The position numbers and the translations under genes were made by a program. Under the pieces are notes generated by a model. It searched no databases. It had not been told where the DNA came from and worked only from the letters and a program-made list of their open reading frames with translations. Shown here in pieces: positions 1 through 9,345 of a stretch of DNA of 64,000 bases. The stretch comes from Antedon mediterranea (Eukaryota; Echinodermata; Crinoidea; Comatulida; Antedonidae), in NCBI RefSeq assembly GCF_964355755.1, contig NC_092676.1, positions 3,640,288 to 3,704,287 on the forward strand. Direction: 5' to 3'. The number at the start of each line of letters is the position of its first letter. The stretch's first letter is position 1.

Positions 1-2
1 CG

Positions 3-1193
3 ATTGTCGTTGGTGTCGTAGCTCTTGCGATTTTTATAACAGCAATTATAATTTACTTTTTACACAGAAGGCGCAAGAGCAATCAGTACGCCAACAAAAC
101 AAAACCAATGAGCCTACAATTACAGCCAAATTGTGGTCACATGGAACAACAAATTACATTTTTTGACAACAGAATTATACAAACTTCAACAAACCTCGAC
201 AACATGCGTGAAACAGCTTTGACCCTAGATGGTCGAATGTTAGAGTCTAACACACAAGATACCAGTATGCATGAAAACCCTACCGTGTCAGCACAGGATA
301 CAATAAAAGAAAAGTATTATATGGGATCGGTAGACATTCACAACAATGGAATCACTACAACATGCAACAAAAATGAATGTGATAGTGTGGATTTAACAAC
401 AGACAAGCAGAGTACTAAAATGGCAGCTGAAAGAGACAGCCAAAATGACTGTGATTTTGTGGAGTCAGCAACAGACAATCACAACATTGAAACCATCACA
501 TCAGGTAGCGTAAATGAGTATGATTATGTGGAAACATCATGCAATGGCGCTAGAGTGAAGACTATCAGAAAAAACATTGAACTTGCCGATGACAACAGCA
601 ATTTTCCCAAGAGAAAGCCACTGAAAACAGAGAATAATAGGCCTACAACGACTAAGTACAATAATGATTCAATGTCACAAGCAGATGTTTCCAGAAATGC
701 CAGAGCTAATGATGAATTGGCCAAAAACTTGCATCACCTCAAAGATATCACAAGCATGGCAACATCTGACGACCAGAACATGTATGAAAATGTTAAAATG
801 CCGCGATTGAGGAAAGATAAAGTACTGCTTATAGTTACAGGCAGTAGAGAGGATGACGTCACCCCAGTACACGACGCGAATACAAAACCCGATACAAACG
901 TGTACGAAAATGCTTCGATGTCAAAAACATGTGTTTCCAGAAATAACAGAACCAACGATAAAGAGGCTGAGTATGAAAACAGTAAACTGCATCTTAAAGA
1001 TATCACAAGCATGACAACATCTGACGACCAGAACATGTACGAAAATGTGAAAAGTGTGTTACCGAGACTGAGAAAAGATGGAGTAACCGTTATGGACAAC
1101 CGCGAGGATGACGTCACCATAGTGCACGCGAATACACATGTGTACGAAAATGCACCAATACGAACAAAAGCAGTGAAGTCTGCTAAGAAATAA
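3..1193 (+). CDS. IgSF receptor, 3' part only (transmembrane and tail), family alpha
   Basis: The frame is open from base 3, so the gene starts outside the window. What remains is a transmembrane helix (about residues 1-20 of the visible part) and a basic stop-transfer stretch (HRRRKS), followed by a cytoplasmic tail of about 370 residues. The helix and juxtamembrane segment match genes A, B and C in this window (hydrophobic helix, H-[KR]-RR, KTKP), so this is an alpha-family member. The tail is entirely different: it has no ITIM and instead carries YENV twice, YENA twice, YENS once and YVET once. YxN is the known docking form for GRB2-type SH2 domains; use by this protein is inferred. There is no intron in the visible part and the stop is TAA at 1191-1193. 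Ectodomain unknown. Confidence 0.85.
   Translation: MVVGVVALAIFITAIIIYFLHRRRKSNQYANKTKPMSLQLQPNCGHMEQQITFFDNRIIQTSTNLDNMRETALTLDGRMLESNTQDTSMHENPTVSAQDTIKEKYYMGSVDIHNNGITTTCNKNECDSVDLTTDKQSTKMAAERDSQNDCDFVESATDNHNIETITSGSVNEYDYVETSCNGARVKTIRKNIELADDNSNFPKRKPLKTENNRPTTTKYNNDSMSQADVSRNARANDELAKNLHHLKDITSMATSDDQNMYENVKMPRLRKDKVLLIVTGSREDDVTPVHDANTKPDTNVYENASMSKTCVSRNNRTNDKEAEYENSKLHLKDITSMTTSDDQNMYENVKSVLPRLRKDGVTVMDNREDDVTIVHANTHVYENAPIRTKAVKSAKK
669..1154 (+). repeat. Tandem duplication inside the receptor tail (240-255 bp unit)
   Basis: The segment from about 669 to 908 is repeated from about 909 to 1154. Both copies encode MYENVK, then a basic RLRKD stretch, an EDDVT stretch and VYENA. The second copy has a 15-bp insertion that adds a further YEN tyrosine and has lost bases near its end. 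The duplication doubles the number of tyrosine motifs. Confidence 0.75.
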
Positions 1194-1348
1194 AAGAAGA
1201 AAAACAGAACCAAACGTACAAAATATTCATACAAATACAAACAATAAGGGGTGTGACTTATTGTCAAGTAGTAAGTATTGTAAGACTAGTACGGACCATG
1301 ACAGTTCCATGCTACGATAAATAGAAAAGTAGGCTAAATATATACGTT

Positions 1349-3699
1349 AACATCTTGAATTATTTTGCTGGAGAAAACATCAGGCTCATTGATGATCTCC
1401 TATACTATACTGTTGAAGAAGATGTGAGTAGAGAGTTCATGTTTAAGGTGTTGGAAAAATTTAACTTTGGAAAGTCCTTTTGTAAATGGGTAAAAACAAT
1501 TTATAAAAACACAGAATGTGTCATTGTTAACAATGGATGGGTATCTGAAAATTTTGAAATGAAATGTGGTATACGACAAGGCTGTCCCTTGCCAGCATTA
1601 CTATTTCTATTGGTTGTAGAAACAATGGCAAGTAACCTAAGAAATGATCAACATTATAATGGAATTTTGCTACCTGGTCCTACAAAAGAGGAAGAACGTA
1701 TAGCACAACTTGCAGATGATACAGTATTGTTTGCAAGAAACGAAAAAAGTATAAAAAGAGGTCTATTCATTGTTAATAATTTCTGTGAAGTATCTGGTTT
1801 AAGCTTAAACAAAAACAAAACTAGTGCCATGTGGATTGGTAAAAATAGATTTTAAAAAGATAAACCTTTTAATTTAAACTGGGTCACTGATCCTATAAAA
1901 ATCTTAGGAATATACTTAGGTATGATGCTGAATTATGTAAAGAATTAAACTGGGCTAAAAAATTAACAAACCTTGAAAAAGTATTAAACTCTTGGAAAGC
2001 AAGGAATCTTACAATTTTTGGAAAAGTCACAGTTTTAAAAAGTTTAGCTTTAGCCCCATTAATTTACAACGCATCCATAATTGATGTGCCTGAAAGTTTC
2101 GTTAAAAGGATAACACAATTGTCTTATGAATTTCTTTGGGATGGAAAAAATGAAAAGATAAAAAGAAAAACATTAATTGGTAATATAATTGAGGGTGGCA
2201 TTAATATGCCAGATTTTTCTACTCAAGTTAAAACACTTAAAATCACATGGGTAAAGAGAATTCTTTGTAGAAAACATGTAAAATGGAAAGTACTTCCACT
2301 GTATTATATAAACAAGATTGGAAGTGATTATATGGTGTTTAATATGTCAAACTAGAATATAAGAAAGGGCAGTTTTTTGTTAGCTAAGATGCCCTTATTT
2401 TATTCAAATGTAATAAAAAGTTGTGCAGAATTTAATACAAATATAAACAGTAAGGCAAAATCTTATAATAATGTTATACAAGAAAAACCTATGGGGTAAT
2501 AATGAAATTGTTTGTAAAAACACTACTTTGTTTTATAAAACGTGGAGTAATGTAGGTTTCAATCAGATCAATGATTTAGTAAGAATCAATAGACTAATGA
2601 ACCCACATGAAATGTTATCAAAATTAAATGTCAAAAGAAACTGGCTTAGTGAATATGCTACACTTATGCAAGCTATTCCTAAAGGTTGGCTGGATTTAAT
2701 AAAAAATTATAATGGAGATAGTGTTAAATTAAATTCAGATGATTATAAAATAAATAAGATATTTCAGATGAAAACAAAACAGATATATTCAAGTTTTATA
2801 GAAGGTATGTTTGTTGCTCCTATTACTATTCCCAAATGGGAAAAAGAAATTGATATTGAAATTACAAACTGGTTTGATATTTGGTCAAGAAAAGTAAAAA
2901 ATGAGAAAAACAAAAAATATGCACAACTTAATTACAAATTACTTCTTAGAATTTTACCAACACATTTACAATTATATAAATGGAATATTAAGAACACAAA
3001 AAAATGTGAGTTATGTGATGTAACTGAGGATGAAAAGCACATGTTTTTCAAATGTAAAAGCAATGTATTATTATGGAAAAAAATCAATTTTTAAAAAGTT
3101 AGATAATAGTAACTGTTCTTTTGAAGAACTTGTTTTTGGGTCTGAATGCAACATAAAAAAATAAGTTATACTCAATTGCTCTATATTCTATATATAAAAT
3201 AAAAATATTGTCAGAATTAAATAAGTCAGTATGTAAAAACTCATGGATAATGTTTAAAAATATACTTACACAAGAGTATACCATGAAAGTATTTTATTAA
3301 TTGTTTATTTTGAAGGTTACTGTAAATAAAGTAATTTGTACAAAAATGTAAATAGAGCAAATAAAACAGAAAAAAAGAGGAAAAAAGGAAAAAAACAATA
3401 AAAAGAAGTGTAAAAAAAATAGCATGGTAAATGCTATACTCTACAAGCAACTGGTTATTGAGGTGCTTTTGATTTTCCATATTTATTGATATTGTTTTCA
3501 GTTTATATGTAATGTAAATGTGTAAATGATATCTTGCAGAGTTTTTTTAAGATGAAAGGGGAAACTTTATGTCTATGAATGAAAATAGTATATATTTAAA
3601 AAGATAATATACAAACTTAATAAAATTGTTTATTTATGTTTTGAAATGAAATAAAGGTGAGTGAACCTCACAAAAGAGAAAAAAACATCTTGAATTATT
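1349..3699 (+). mobile_element. 5'-truncated LINE (reverse transcriptase remnant) with 16-bp TSD
   Basis: The element proper is 1365-3683. The word AACATCTTGAATTATT occurs at 1349-1364 and again, perfectly, at 3684-3699, which is a target-site duplication. Inside, 1355-1855 encodes reverse-transcriptase palm motifs (GIRQGCP, then QLADDT), 2086-2355 the connection region, and 2471-3094 the C-terminus with a Cys-x2-Cys...His...Cys knuckle. The three pieces lie in different frames, separated by small indels near 1853 and 1922 and by stops at 2353 and beyond, so the element is dead. The endonuclease and the first part of the RT are missing, as expected from incomplete target-primed reverse transcription. 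The 3' end is A-rich. The motifs fit the L1/Tx1 group best; clade assignment is tentative. Confidence 0.9.
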
Positions 3700-3804
3700 A
3701 TATCAGAAACAAATATTATAAAGTATATATAGCAACATAGGCCTAAGTGTCCTAATTTGACATCATTTGTTTAAATAGATAAAAAAAAAACACAAATATG
3801 AAAG

Positions 3805-4180
3805 TACGCGTAATCGTCAAAGTGGTCTGTGTTGGTTCTCTATAAAACATCGACTGTAGATTTTATATAAATATAATAATTATAGATAATAAACTTTAAG
3901 GAACAACTTAATTATTGACAAACCAGAAAAGAGAAGGTACGAAGTATTATAAAATAGTTAGCAAGAATTGAATAGTACAGGAAATAAAGTAAGCAAACAT
4001 AGGTTACCTAACACGTGATCGTCAAAATGGTGTCTATGACGGTTCTCTCTAAAACCTCGACTAATACGTCATTAGAAAATAATAAGCAAGAATTGAAATC
4101 GTTCAGGAAAAAAGTCAAGCCTTCTAACGTGACCGTCAAAATGGTCTATGACGGTTCTCTCTAAAACCTCGACTATACGT
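3805..4180 (+). repeat. Three spaced copies of a ~50-bp repeat
   Basis: Copies begin near 3811, 4018 and 4131. Each contains a GTCAAA-tGGT core, GGTTCTCTctaaaAC and a CTCGACT end, followed in two copies by ACGTCATTA. They are separated by 110-200 bp of AT-rich DNA. Function unknown; possibly remnants of a longer tandem duplication. Confidence 0.6.
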
Positions 4181-5264
4181 CATTATATTTGTATAGGCCT
4201 ATGCATTTAATAAATAAATTGTATCAGATATTACAAACGTTATAAAGAAAATCATCTTGTTCTTTATTATTTTTTTTACTAAAAGATAGCAAACAACTTA
4301 ACTTAATAAAGTTAATGAAGGGAAAACATTGAAAATGAAACGTTTTGATACTTTGTTACTATGTTATTTAAGGAAACATTAAATTATAACCGAGCAATTC
4401 TTTATATAATGTATCTATTATTTAACAAAATGGCGCCTTCAACTTCGTGAAACGAAACAAGTTAGGCGTACATTTTATTTTACGGTAATGTAAATATAGT
4501 AGGCCTACCTTATTCTACAATGAATAGCAAAAATAAATTTCATGGAATTTACAATTATTTGTTTAGAGTATGTAGGCCTAATTGATTGTTATTAGAGGAG
4601 AGGAAACAAATTTAATAAAGTGGATTTTTTCAAATATTTTTATACAAATTAAAGTATTTATTTATTAAGGTAACTGAGAGTAATAGTAATGACAAAAAAT
4701 GATAAAGATTTTGGGAACTAAGAAATTATAGATGGTGAAGGTTACAGCTTGGTTCCTTCAATCAAACACAATATGGGTTTTCTTATTACGAAAAAAAAAC
4801 AAAGAAAGTTCTAAATACTTTCTACACTGTGTAGGCCTACATTTAGAAAATTGCCAAAATTACTGTCTTCAAATGGACTTTGTTTAAAAGATATTTAGAA
4901 GAGTAAAGGATCAAATAATAAATAAATTATTGTTCTTATTAAATGATCAATAATCCAACATATATCTACAGTAATAGGCATTAGTATATAAGAAGTTTTA
5001 TAACTCGTTGACAGCATTGTCTAAATTCAAATAGACTAAAAATAAAGCCTTAAGAAAGAACGAATTTATAAAATATATAATTATAAAAACATGATTAACA
5101 ACCTAATGAACGGAAGAAAAAACAAACAACAAACTAACTAAACATAGCCTATATGGATGAAAAATAAATAAAAAGACATCCGTGGATTTTGTACTACAGA
5201 AAAGTATATTTCAAAAATACATTAAAATAGGAATATACCTCCTCAGCGTTTTAGTATAAAAAAA
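4181..5264. other. AT-rich intergenic stretch, no gene seen
   Basis: No long open frame or recognisable element. Several scattered TAGGCCTA words are present, a hallmark of this genome that recurs in most intergenic parts of the window. Confidence 0.6.
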
Positions 5265-5406
5265 TAACTCAAGGGGGCGGTATACAGTTATACAACTGGA
5301 GTTTTACTTATTTTACAATAATGGAATAAGATTTGTTTACAAAACCTTAGAGCGGATGCGCAGTTATTTCTGTGTATAGCATGTGACCAGGTTTGATGTA
5401 TCAATA
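5265..5406 (+). promoter_or_regulatory. Distal half of the gene A upstream duplicon, cut off by the foldback element
   Basis: The stretch starting GGGGGCGGTATACAGT resembles the region upstream of gene C (GGGGGCAGTATACAAT at about 11917). The C copy continues without a break into CCAATACAGTG, whereas here a 2-kb insertion starts at 5407. This is the outer part of a promoter-side duplication shared by A and C. Confidence 0.55.
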
Positions 5407-5701
5407 GGTTCTAGGACACCTACCCCCTAGACAGTTACCCCCCGGATATTTACCACCCGGACAACTACCCCCTTAGGACAACTACCCCCCGGACAACTAC
5501 CCCCCGGACAACTACCCCCTTAGGACAACTACCCCCTTAGGATAACAACCCCCCGGACAACTACCCCCCGGACAACTACCCCCTTAGGACAACTACCCCC
5601 TTAGGATAACTACCCCCCGGTCAACTACCCCCCGGTCAACTACCCCCCCCCCCCCCCAATCCAAAAGTAGACAAACGGTTTCTGTAAAAATGAAATCATA
5701 T

Positions 5702-6060
5702 GTTTTTAACGGGTGTTTCGAAACTAGAGACCCGAGACCAGAGACCTGACACGAGACCCAATACGAAAAGGGAGACCTATATTTGGGTCTCCCTTTTCGT
5801 ATATTAGGGTCTCCCTTTTCGTATAGTGTGGTCTCTCTTTTCGTATAGTGGGGTCTCCCTTTTCGTATAATTTGGGTCTCCCTTTTCGTATATTTAGGTC
5901 TCCCTTTTCGTATATTAGGGTCTCTCTTTTCGTATAGTAGGGTCTCCCTTTTCGTACGTGGGTCTCTCTTTTCGTATATTTAGGTCTCCCTTTTCGTATT
6001 GGGTCTCGGGTCTCTGGTCTCTGGTCTCGGGTCTCTAGTTTCGAAACACCCGTTTTTAAC
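5702..6060. mobile_element. Nested TIR element carrying its own 19-20-bp minisatellite
   Basis: Ends 5711-5746 and 6016-6051 are perfect 36-bp inverted repeats beginning GGGTGTTTCGAAAC. They are flanked by GTTTTTAAC at 5702-5710 and 6052-6060, a likely 9-bp TSD; because this word is nearly palindromic the exact boundary is ambiguous by about 3 bp. Between the ends lie about ten tandem copies of a GGGTCTCCCTTTTCGTAT unit, the first one inverted. There is no coding capacity, so it is a non-autonomous DNA transposon, superfamily unknown. Confidence 0.75.
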
Positions 6061-6690
6061 CGATTATTCTGTTTAACAGCACGCTAGACCCTAGATGTGC
6101 TAGATTTAAAGTACCGTATTTATTGACAAAACGGCCTGGGCTGTTTATTGTTTAGGTGGTTTTTAGGTGGACATTTATTGGAAGAAAGTTGTTTATTCAA
6201 TGGGAGGGGGTATAATCTAATGGAAATAGACGCCGATTATTAATTCCATATGATGTTTCATGGGAGTGACATGATCACCGTTTATTTGAGGGGAATTTAT
6301 TTAAAGATCGCCGTTTATTCGGTGAGTGAACATTGAGGTCAAATATCAAAAGTGATATTATTCTTCAAGTGTACAAAAATACATATATGACAAATTTGAG
6401 ACAAAAATTAATTCTTTTAAGACCAGTGGTTATCGAAGCATTGTCCTGACGCAAACATTATTATTATTATTAGCGAACCCAGTCTTTACAGTAAATACAG
6501 GGAGTACTATATAATACGTTCGACTATCCTATGATCATGTGTGACAATCTTCAGTTTAAACCAGGCTATATTTATGTTCAATCTTTTACTTTTGTTTACA
6601 ATAATGAATAGTAATTCGTCAAAGTAACGAATTAAAATATAGTTATTAATTCCTATTATACACTGTTGCAGAGTCAGGTTGTTGAATGGT
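6061..6690. other. Unique middle of the foldback element
   Basis: Non-coding. It has GTTTATT-rich imperfect repeats near 6130-6330 and a short ATT repeat near 6460. No transposase-like frame is visible. Confidence 0.5.
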
Positions 6691-7376
6691 CTGGGTGGTA
6701 GTTGTCCGTCCGGGGGGTAGTTGTTCTAAAGGGATAGTTTTCTGGGTGGTAGTTGTCCAGGGGTTAGTTGTCCTACGGAGGTAGTTGTCCTAAAATATTA
6801 TTTGCCCTCGGAGTATTGTCCAGGTCCAGGAGGTAGTTGTCCTACCCGGTATTGTGTCAGAGGTAGTTGTCCGCGGGGTAATTACCCGGGTGGGGGGGGG
6901 GGTTGTCAGGGCGTAATTGTTCCTAGGGGGTAATTGTCCGGGGGTAATTGTTCCTAGGGGGTAATTGTCCGGGGGGTAGTTGTCCAGGGGTTAGTTGTCC
7001 TACGGAGGTAGTTGTCCTAAAAGATTATTTTCCCTCGGAGTATTGTCCAGGAAGTAGTTGTCCTACGGGGAGTATTGTGTCAGAGGTAGTTGTCCGGGGG
7101 GTAATTGTCCGGGGGGTAATTGTCCGGGGGGTAAATGTCCGGGGGGTAATTGTTCCTAGGGGGTAAATGTCCGGGGGGTAGTTGTCCGGGGGGTAGTTGT
7201 CCTAAGGGGGTAGTTGTCCTAAGGGGGTAGTTGTCCGGGGGGTATTTGTCCGGGGGGTAGTTGTCCTAAAGGGGTAGTTGTCCTAAGGGGGTAGTGGTCC
7301 AGGTGGTGGTTGTCCGGGGGGTAGTTTTCCGGGTGGTAAATGTCCAGGGGGTGAATATCCGGATACGGTATCAATA

Positions 7377-7632
7377 CAGTGACTACCGGTACATAGTGTA
7401 TAGGAATCAGATCGAGTGAGTGTTTAAACTGAGTACGATTTCATAACAACGCGAGTATCGACTAACAATAAGGTTTACATTATAAACATTATTGTTTAAT
7501 CATCAGCATTTACCTACGTCTATTTGTGTACGTTTTTGTTTCATCAAAAATCTCTAGTTTGGAAGTTGATTTAAACTGAACCAAGGTAATATTGGAAGCT
7601 GAACTAGAAACTACCAAGTCGCAGTGTTTATA
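7377..7632 (+). promoter_or_regulatory. Proximal promoter and 5' UTR of gene A
   Basis: The block GGAATCAGATCGAGTGAGTG plus GTTTAAACT near 7402-7430 is almost identical to 12046-12075 upstream of gene C. Homology continues to the start codon (CTCTAGTTT/CTCTATTTT, AGTTGATTTA/AATTGATTTA, GCAATATTTGGAA-like segments). Conservation of the first block between diverged paralogues marks it as the best candidate core promoter. No TATA box is evident. Confidence 0.55.
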
Positions 7633-9345
7633 ATGGCTCATCATCATTGCTTGTTGTGCCTGATTATATTGTATAGTATATTTTACGACTGTTTTGCACA
7701 AATATATCGATTCACAAAACATCCACAACCGGTTCTTGTTGCTGAAGGAAACACAGCAAGGCTATCATGTGCATGGAGACCAGAATTGTATGAACTGCAT
7801 AACTTTGAATGGGCATTTTTCCCTCAGAATGGTGGTGAGCCTCAACCAATTAGAATGTCAAATTCAAAATACAATCTAACAAATGACGCAACATCTTCGA
7901 ATCTTTCCATGTCCAATGTTGATTCTAATTACGCGGGAAACTACAGGTGTGATATCAGAGGAATTAATGAATACAGTGATTCTAAAGATGTTGCTGTAGT
8001 GATAGGAGAAATAACGTGCAATCCAGAATATGATAATGGTGGAATAGGAACAAAGATGACATGTTCTTATAATTCTTCTTATCCTTCAAATTATATTTAT
8101 TTACGATGGCATAAAGACGGAAATATAGTACTATCAGACACACAAGACAAACACGTTATAGAATCAATAGTTTTGATTGCTGAAGACGATGGAGCTGTGT
8201 TTACTTGTAAAGCTATACTCGAAAACCAAGTGATAGGAACTTGTGAAACTACTCCGCTAGTATTGAACATAGATGCAGAAATTTTACAATCACCACCAGG
8301 TACACTTCAGGTTGGAGAAAGCTTAATTCTTACCTGCTCAGGGAAAGGTAATCCTGATTATTATAATTATACATGGATGTGGAATGACAACCCTGTAGGA
8401 TCGTCCCCAGATAAAAATAGATATGCAATAGAGAGTGTGCTTACTGTGAAGGATGTATCAAGCAGTGACAATGACAAAATAGTTACTTGTACCATTAGTC
8501 GTGATGGTCGTGACAGCAGTACAGCGAGCTATACAATAAATGTTGCAGAAAATACGCAAAGTACAACTGCACGTTCACGCACAACACAAGGTAGGTCTAC
8601 TGTTACAGACCTACTATCAGCAACAACATTATCATCAACCAAACTATCAGCAAACAATGTCACGTATGACGAGCCACAAACATTGATTATTGTCATTGGC
8701 GTAGTTGCAACCGTTATTGTGATTTTGATAACAGCAGTTGTAATTTACATTTTACATAAAAGGCGTCAGAAACAGGATGGCAAAAAAACAAAACCTGAAA
8801 ATGTACCATTGAAAGAACCAATGTATGGTAACACTGATCAAAATATTAACAGTTCTGAAAAATCACGCGTACAAAATGGCCCTCGGAGTGAAAAGTTGAC
8901 AACAGATTTTACAGTATATGATGAGCCTACAATTTCAAGTTCAAATACTCAGTTGGAGACTATGTACGCAGAACCTGATAGGTTAGTAACTGGTCACGAT
9001 GCTAGGTATGACACGCCACGGAACGCTATAAGTCTTGACAATATCGATACAGCGAATACTGATGAAGCGAGTGATACTAAGCAAAGAAAAACAAAAAGCA
9101 GAGAATGTATTGATGCAATGTATGCAAAACCGAACAAGTCTCGCAGTACAGAAAGTATTGATGATCTGTATGCTAAGCCCAACAAACAGACTGCAAGAAC
9201 GCCAGAGATTACCCGTGAAGATCCTACTAAGAAAAACGTAGAAGGCCTAACGTACGCAGATATAGAGTTTAAAAGCGGTACTTTTCCAAACCCAGAACCA
9301 CAGGACTACGGACTTGATTACGCAACCGTACAGATTAAGAAGTAA
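7633..9345 (+). CDS. IgSF inhibitory-type receptor A: three Ig domains, TM, YxxP ladder, two ITIMs
   Basis: Single-exon frame of 570 residues. The start at 7633 (MAHHH) is chosen over an in-frame ATG at 7624 because gene C has the homologous start. Signal peptide about 1-23. Ig domains have cysteine pairs near C46/C106 (with YAGNYRC), C144/C192 and C235/C286, then a Ser/Thr stalk, a transmembrane helix about 351-373 and basic HKRR. The tail shows YGNT, YDEP, YAEP, YDTP and YAKP twice, then LTYADI (Y541) and LDYATV (Y563). The last two fit the ITIM consensus [ILVS]xYxx[ILV], which in vertebrates recruits SHP phosphatases. YxxP is the known CRK/NCK SH2 docking form. Ligand unknown; inhibitory signalling is inferred from motifs only. 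Its promoter is interrupted by a foldback element. Confidence 0.92.
   Translation: MAHHHCLLCLIILYSIFYDCFAQIYRFTKHPQPVLVAEGNTARLSCAWRPELYELHNFEWAFFPQNGGEPQPIRMSNSKYNLTNDATSSNLSMSNVDSNYAGNYRCDIRGINEYSDSKDVAVVIGEITCNPEYDNGGIGTKMTCSYNSSYPSNYIYLRWHKDGNIVLSDTQDKHVIESIVLIAEDDGAVFTCKAILENQVIGTCETTPLVLNIDAEILQSPPGTLQVGESLILTCSGKGNPDYYNYTWMWNDNPVGSSPDKNRYAIESVLTVKDVSSSDNDKIVTCTISRDGRDSSTASYTINVAENTQSTTARSRTTQGRSTVTDLLSATTLSSTKLSANNVTYDEPQTLIIVIGVVATVIVILITAVVIYILHKRRQKQDGKKTKPENVPLKEPMYGNTDQNINSSEKSRVQNGPRSEKLTTDFTVYDEPTISSSNTQLETMYAEPDRLVTGHDARYDTPRNAISLDNIDTANTDEASDTKQRKTKSRECIDAMYAKPNKSRSTESIDDLYAKPNKQTARTPEITREDPTKKNVEGLTYADIEFKSGTFPNPEPQDYGLDYATVQIKK

Larger units (their letters stand above)
5398..7376. 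mobile_element. Foldback-type element with minisatellite inverted arms and 9-bp TSD
   Basis: GTATCAATA occurs at 5398-5406 and 7368-7376 and flanks the element 5407-7367. The left arm (to about 5657) is a tandem array of a ~15-bp unit containing GGACAACTACCCCC. The right arm (about 6690-7367) is the same array in inverted orientation (GGGGGTAGTTGTCC). The outermost ~36 bp of the two ends match imperfectly as inverted repeats. The middle carries no transposase frame. Long inverted arms made of short tandem repeats are the hallmark of foldback elements; sea urchin TU elements are known to have this design. The insertion splits the duplicated upstream region of gene A about 265 bp before its start codon. 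Reading frames inside the arms are only repeat artefacts. Confidence 0.78.

Noticed and set aside
734-1267. 177-codon minus-strand frame opposite the first receptor tail
   Set aside because: A shadow of the real plus-strand frame; the plus frame has the TM and motif conservation with paralogues.
6948-7166. 72-codon open frame within the right foldback arm
   Set aside because: It is a read-through of the GGGGGTAGTTGTCC minisatellite; its composition follows the repeat and no homologue pattern is visible.
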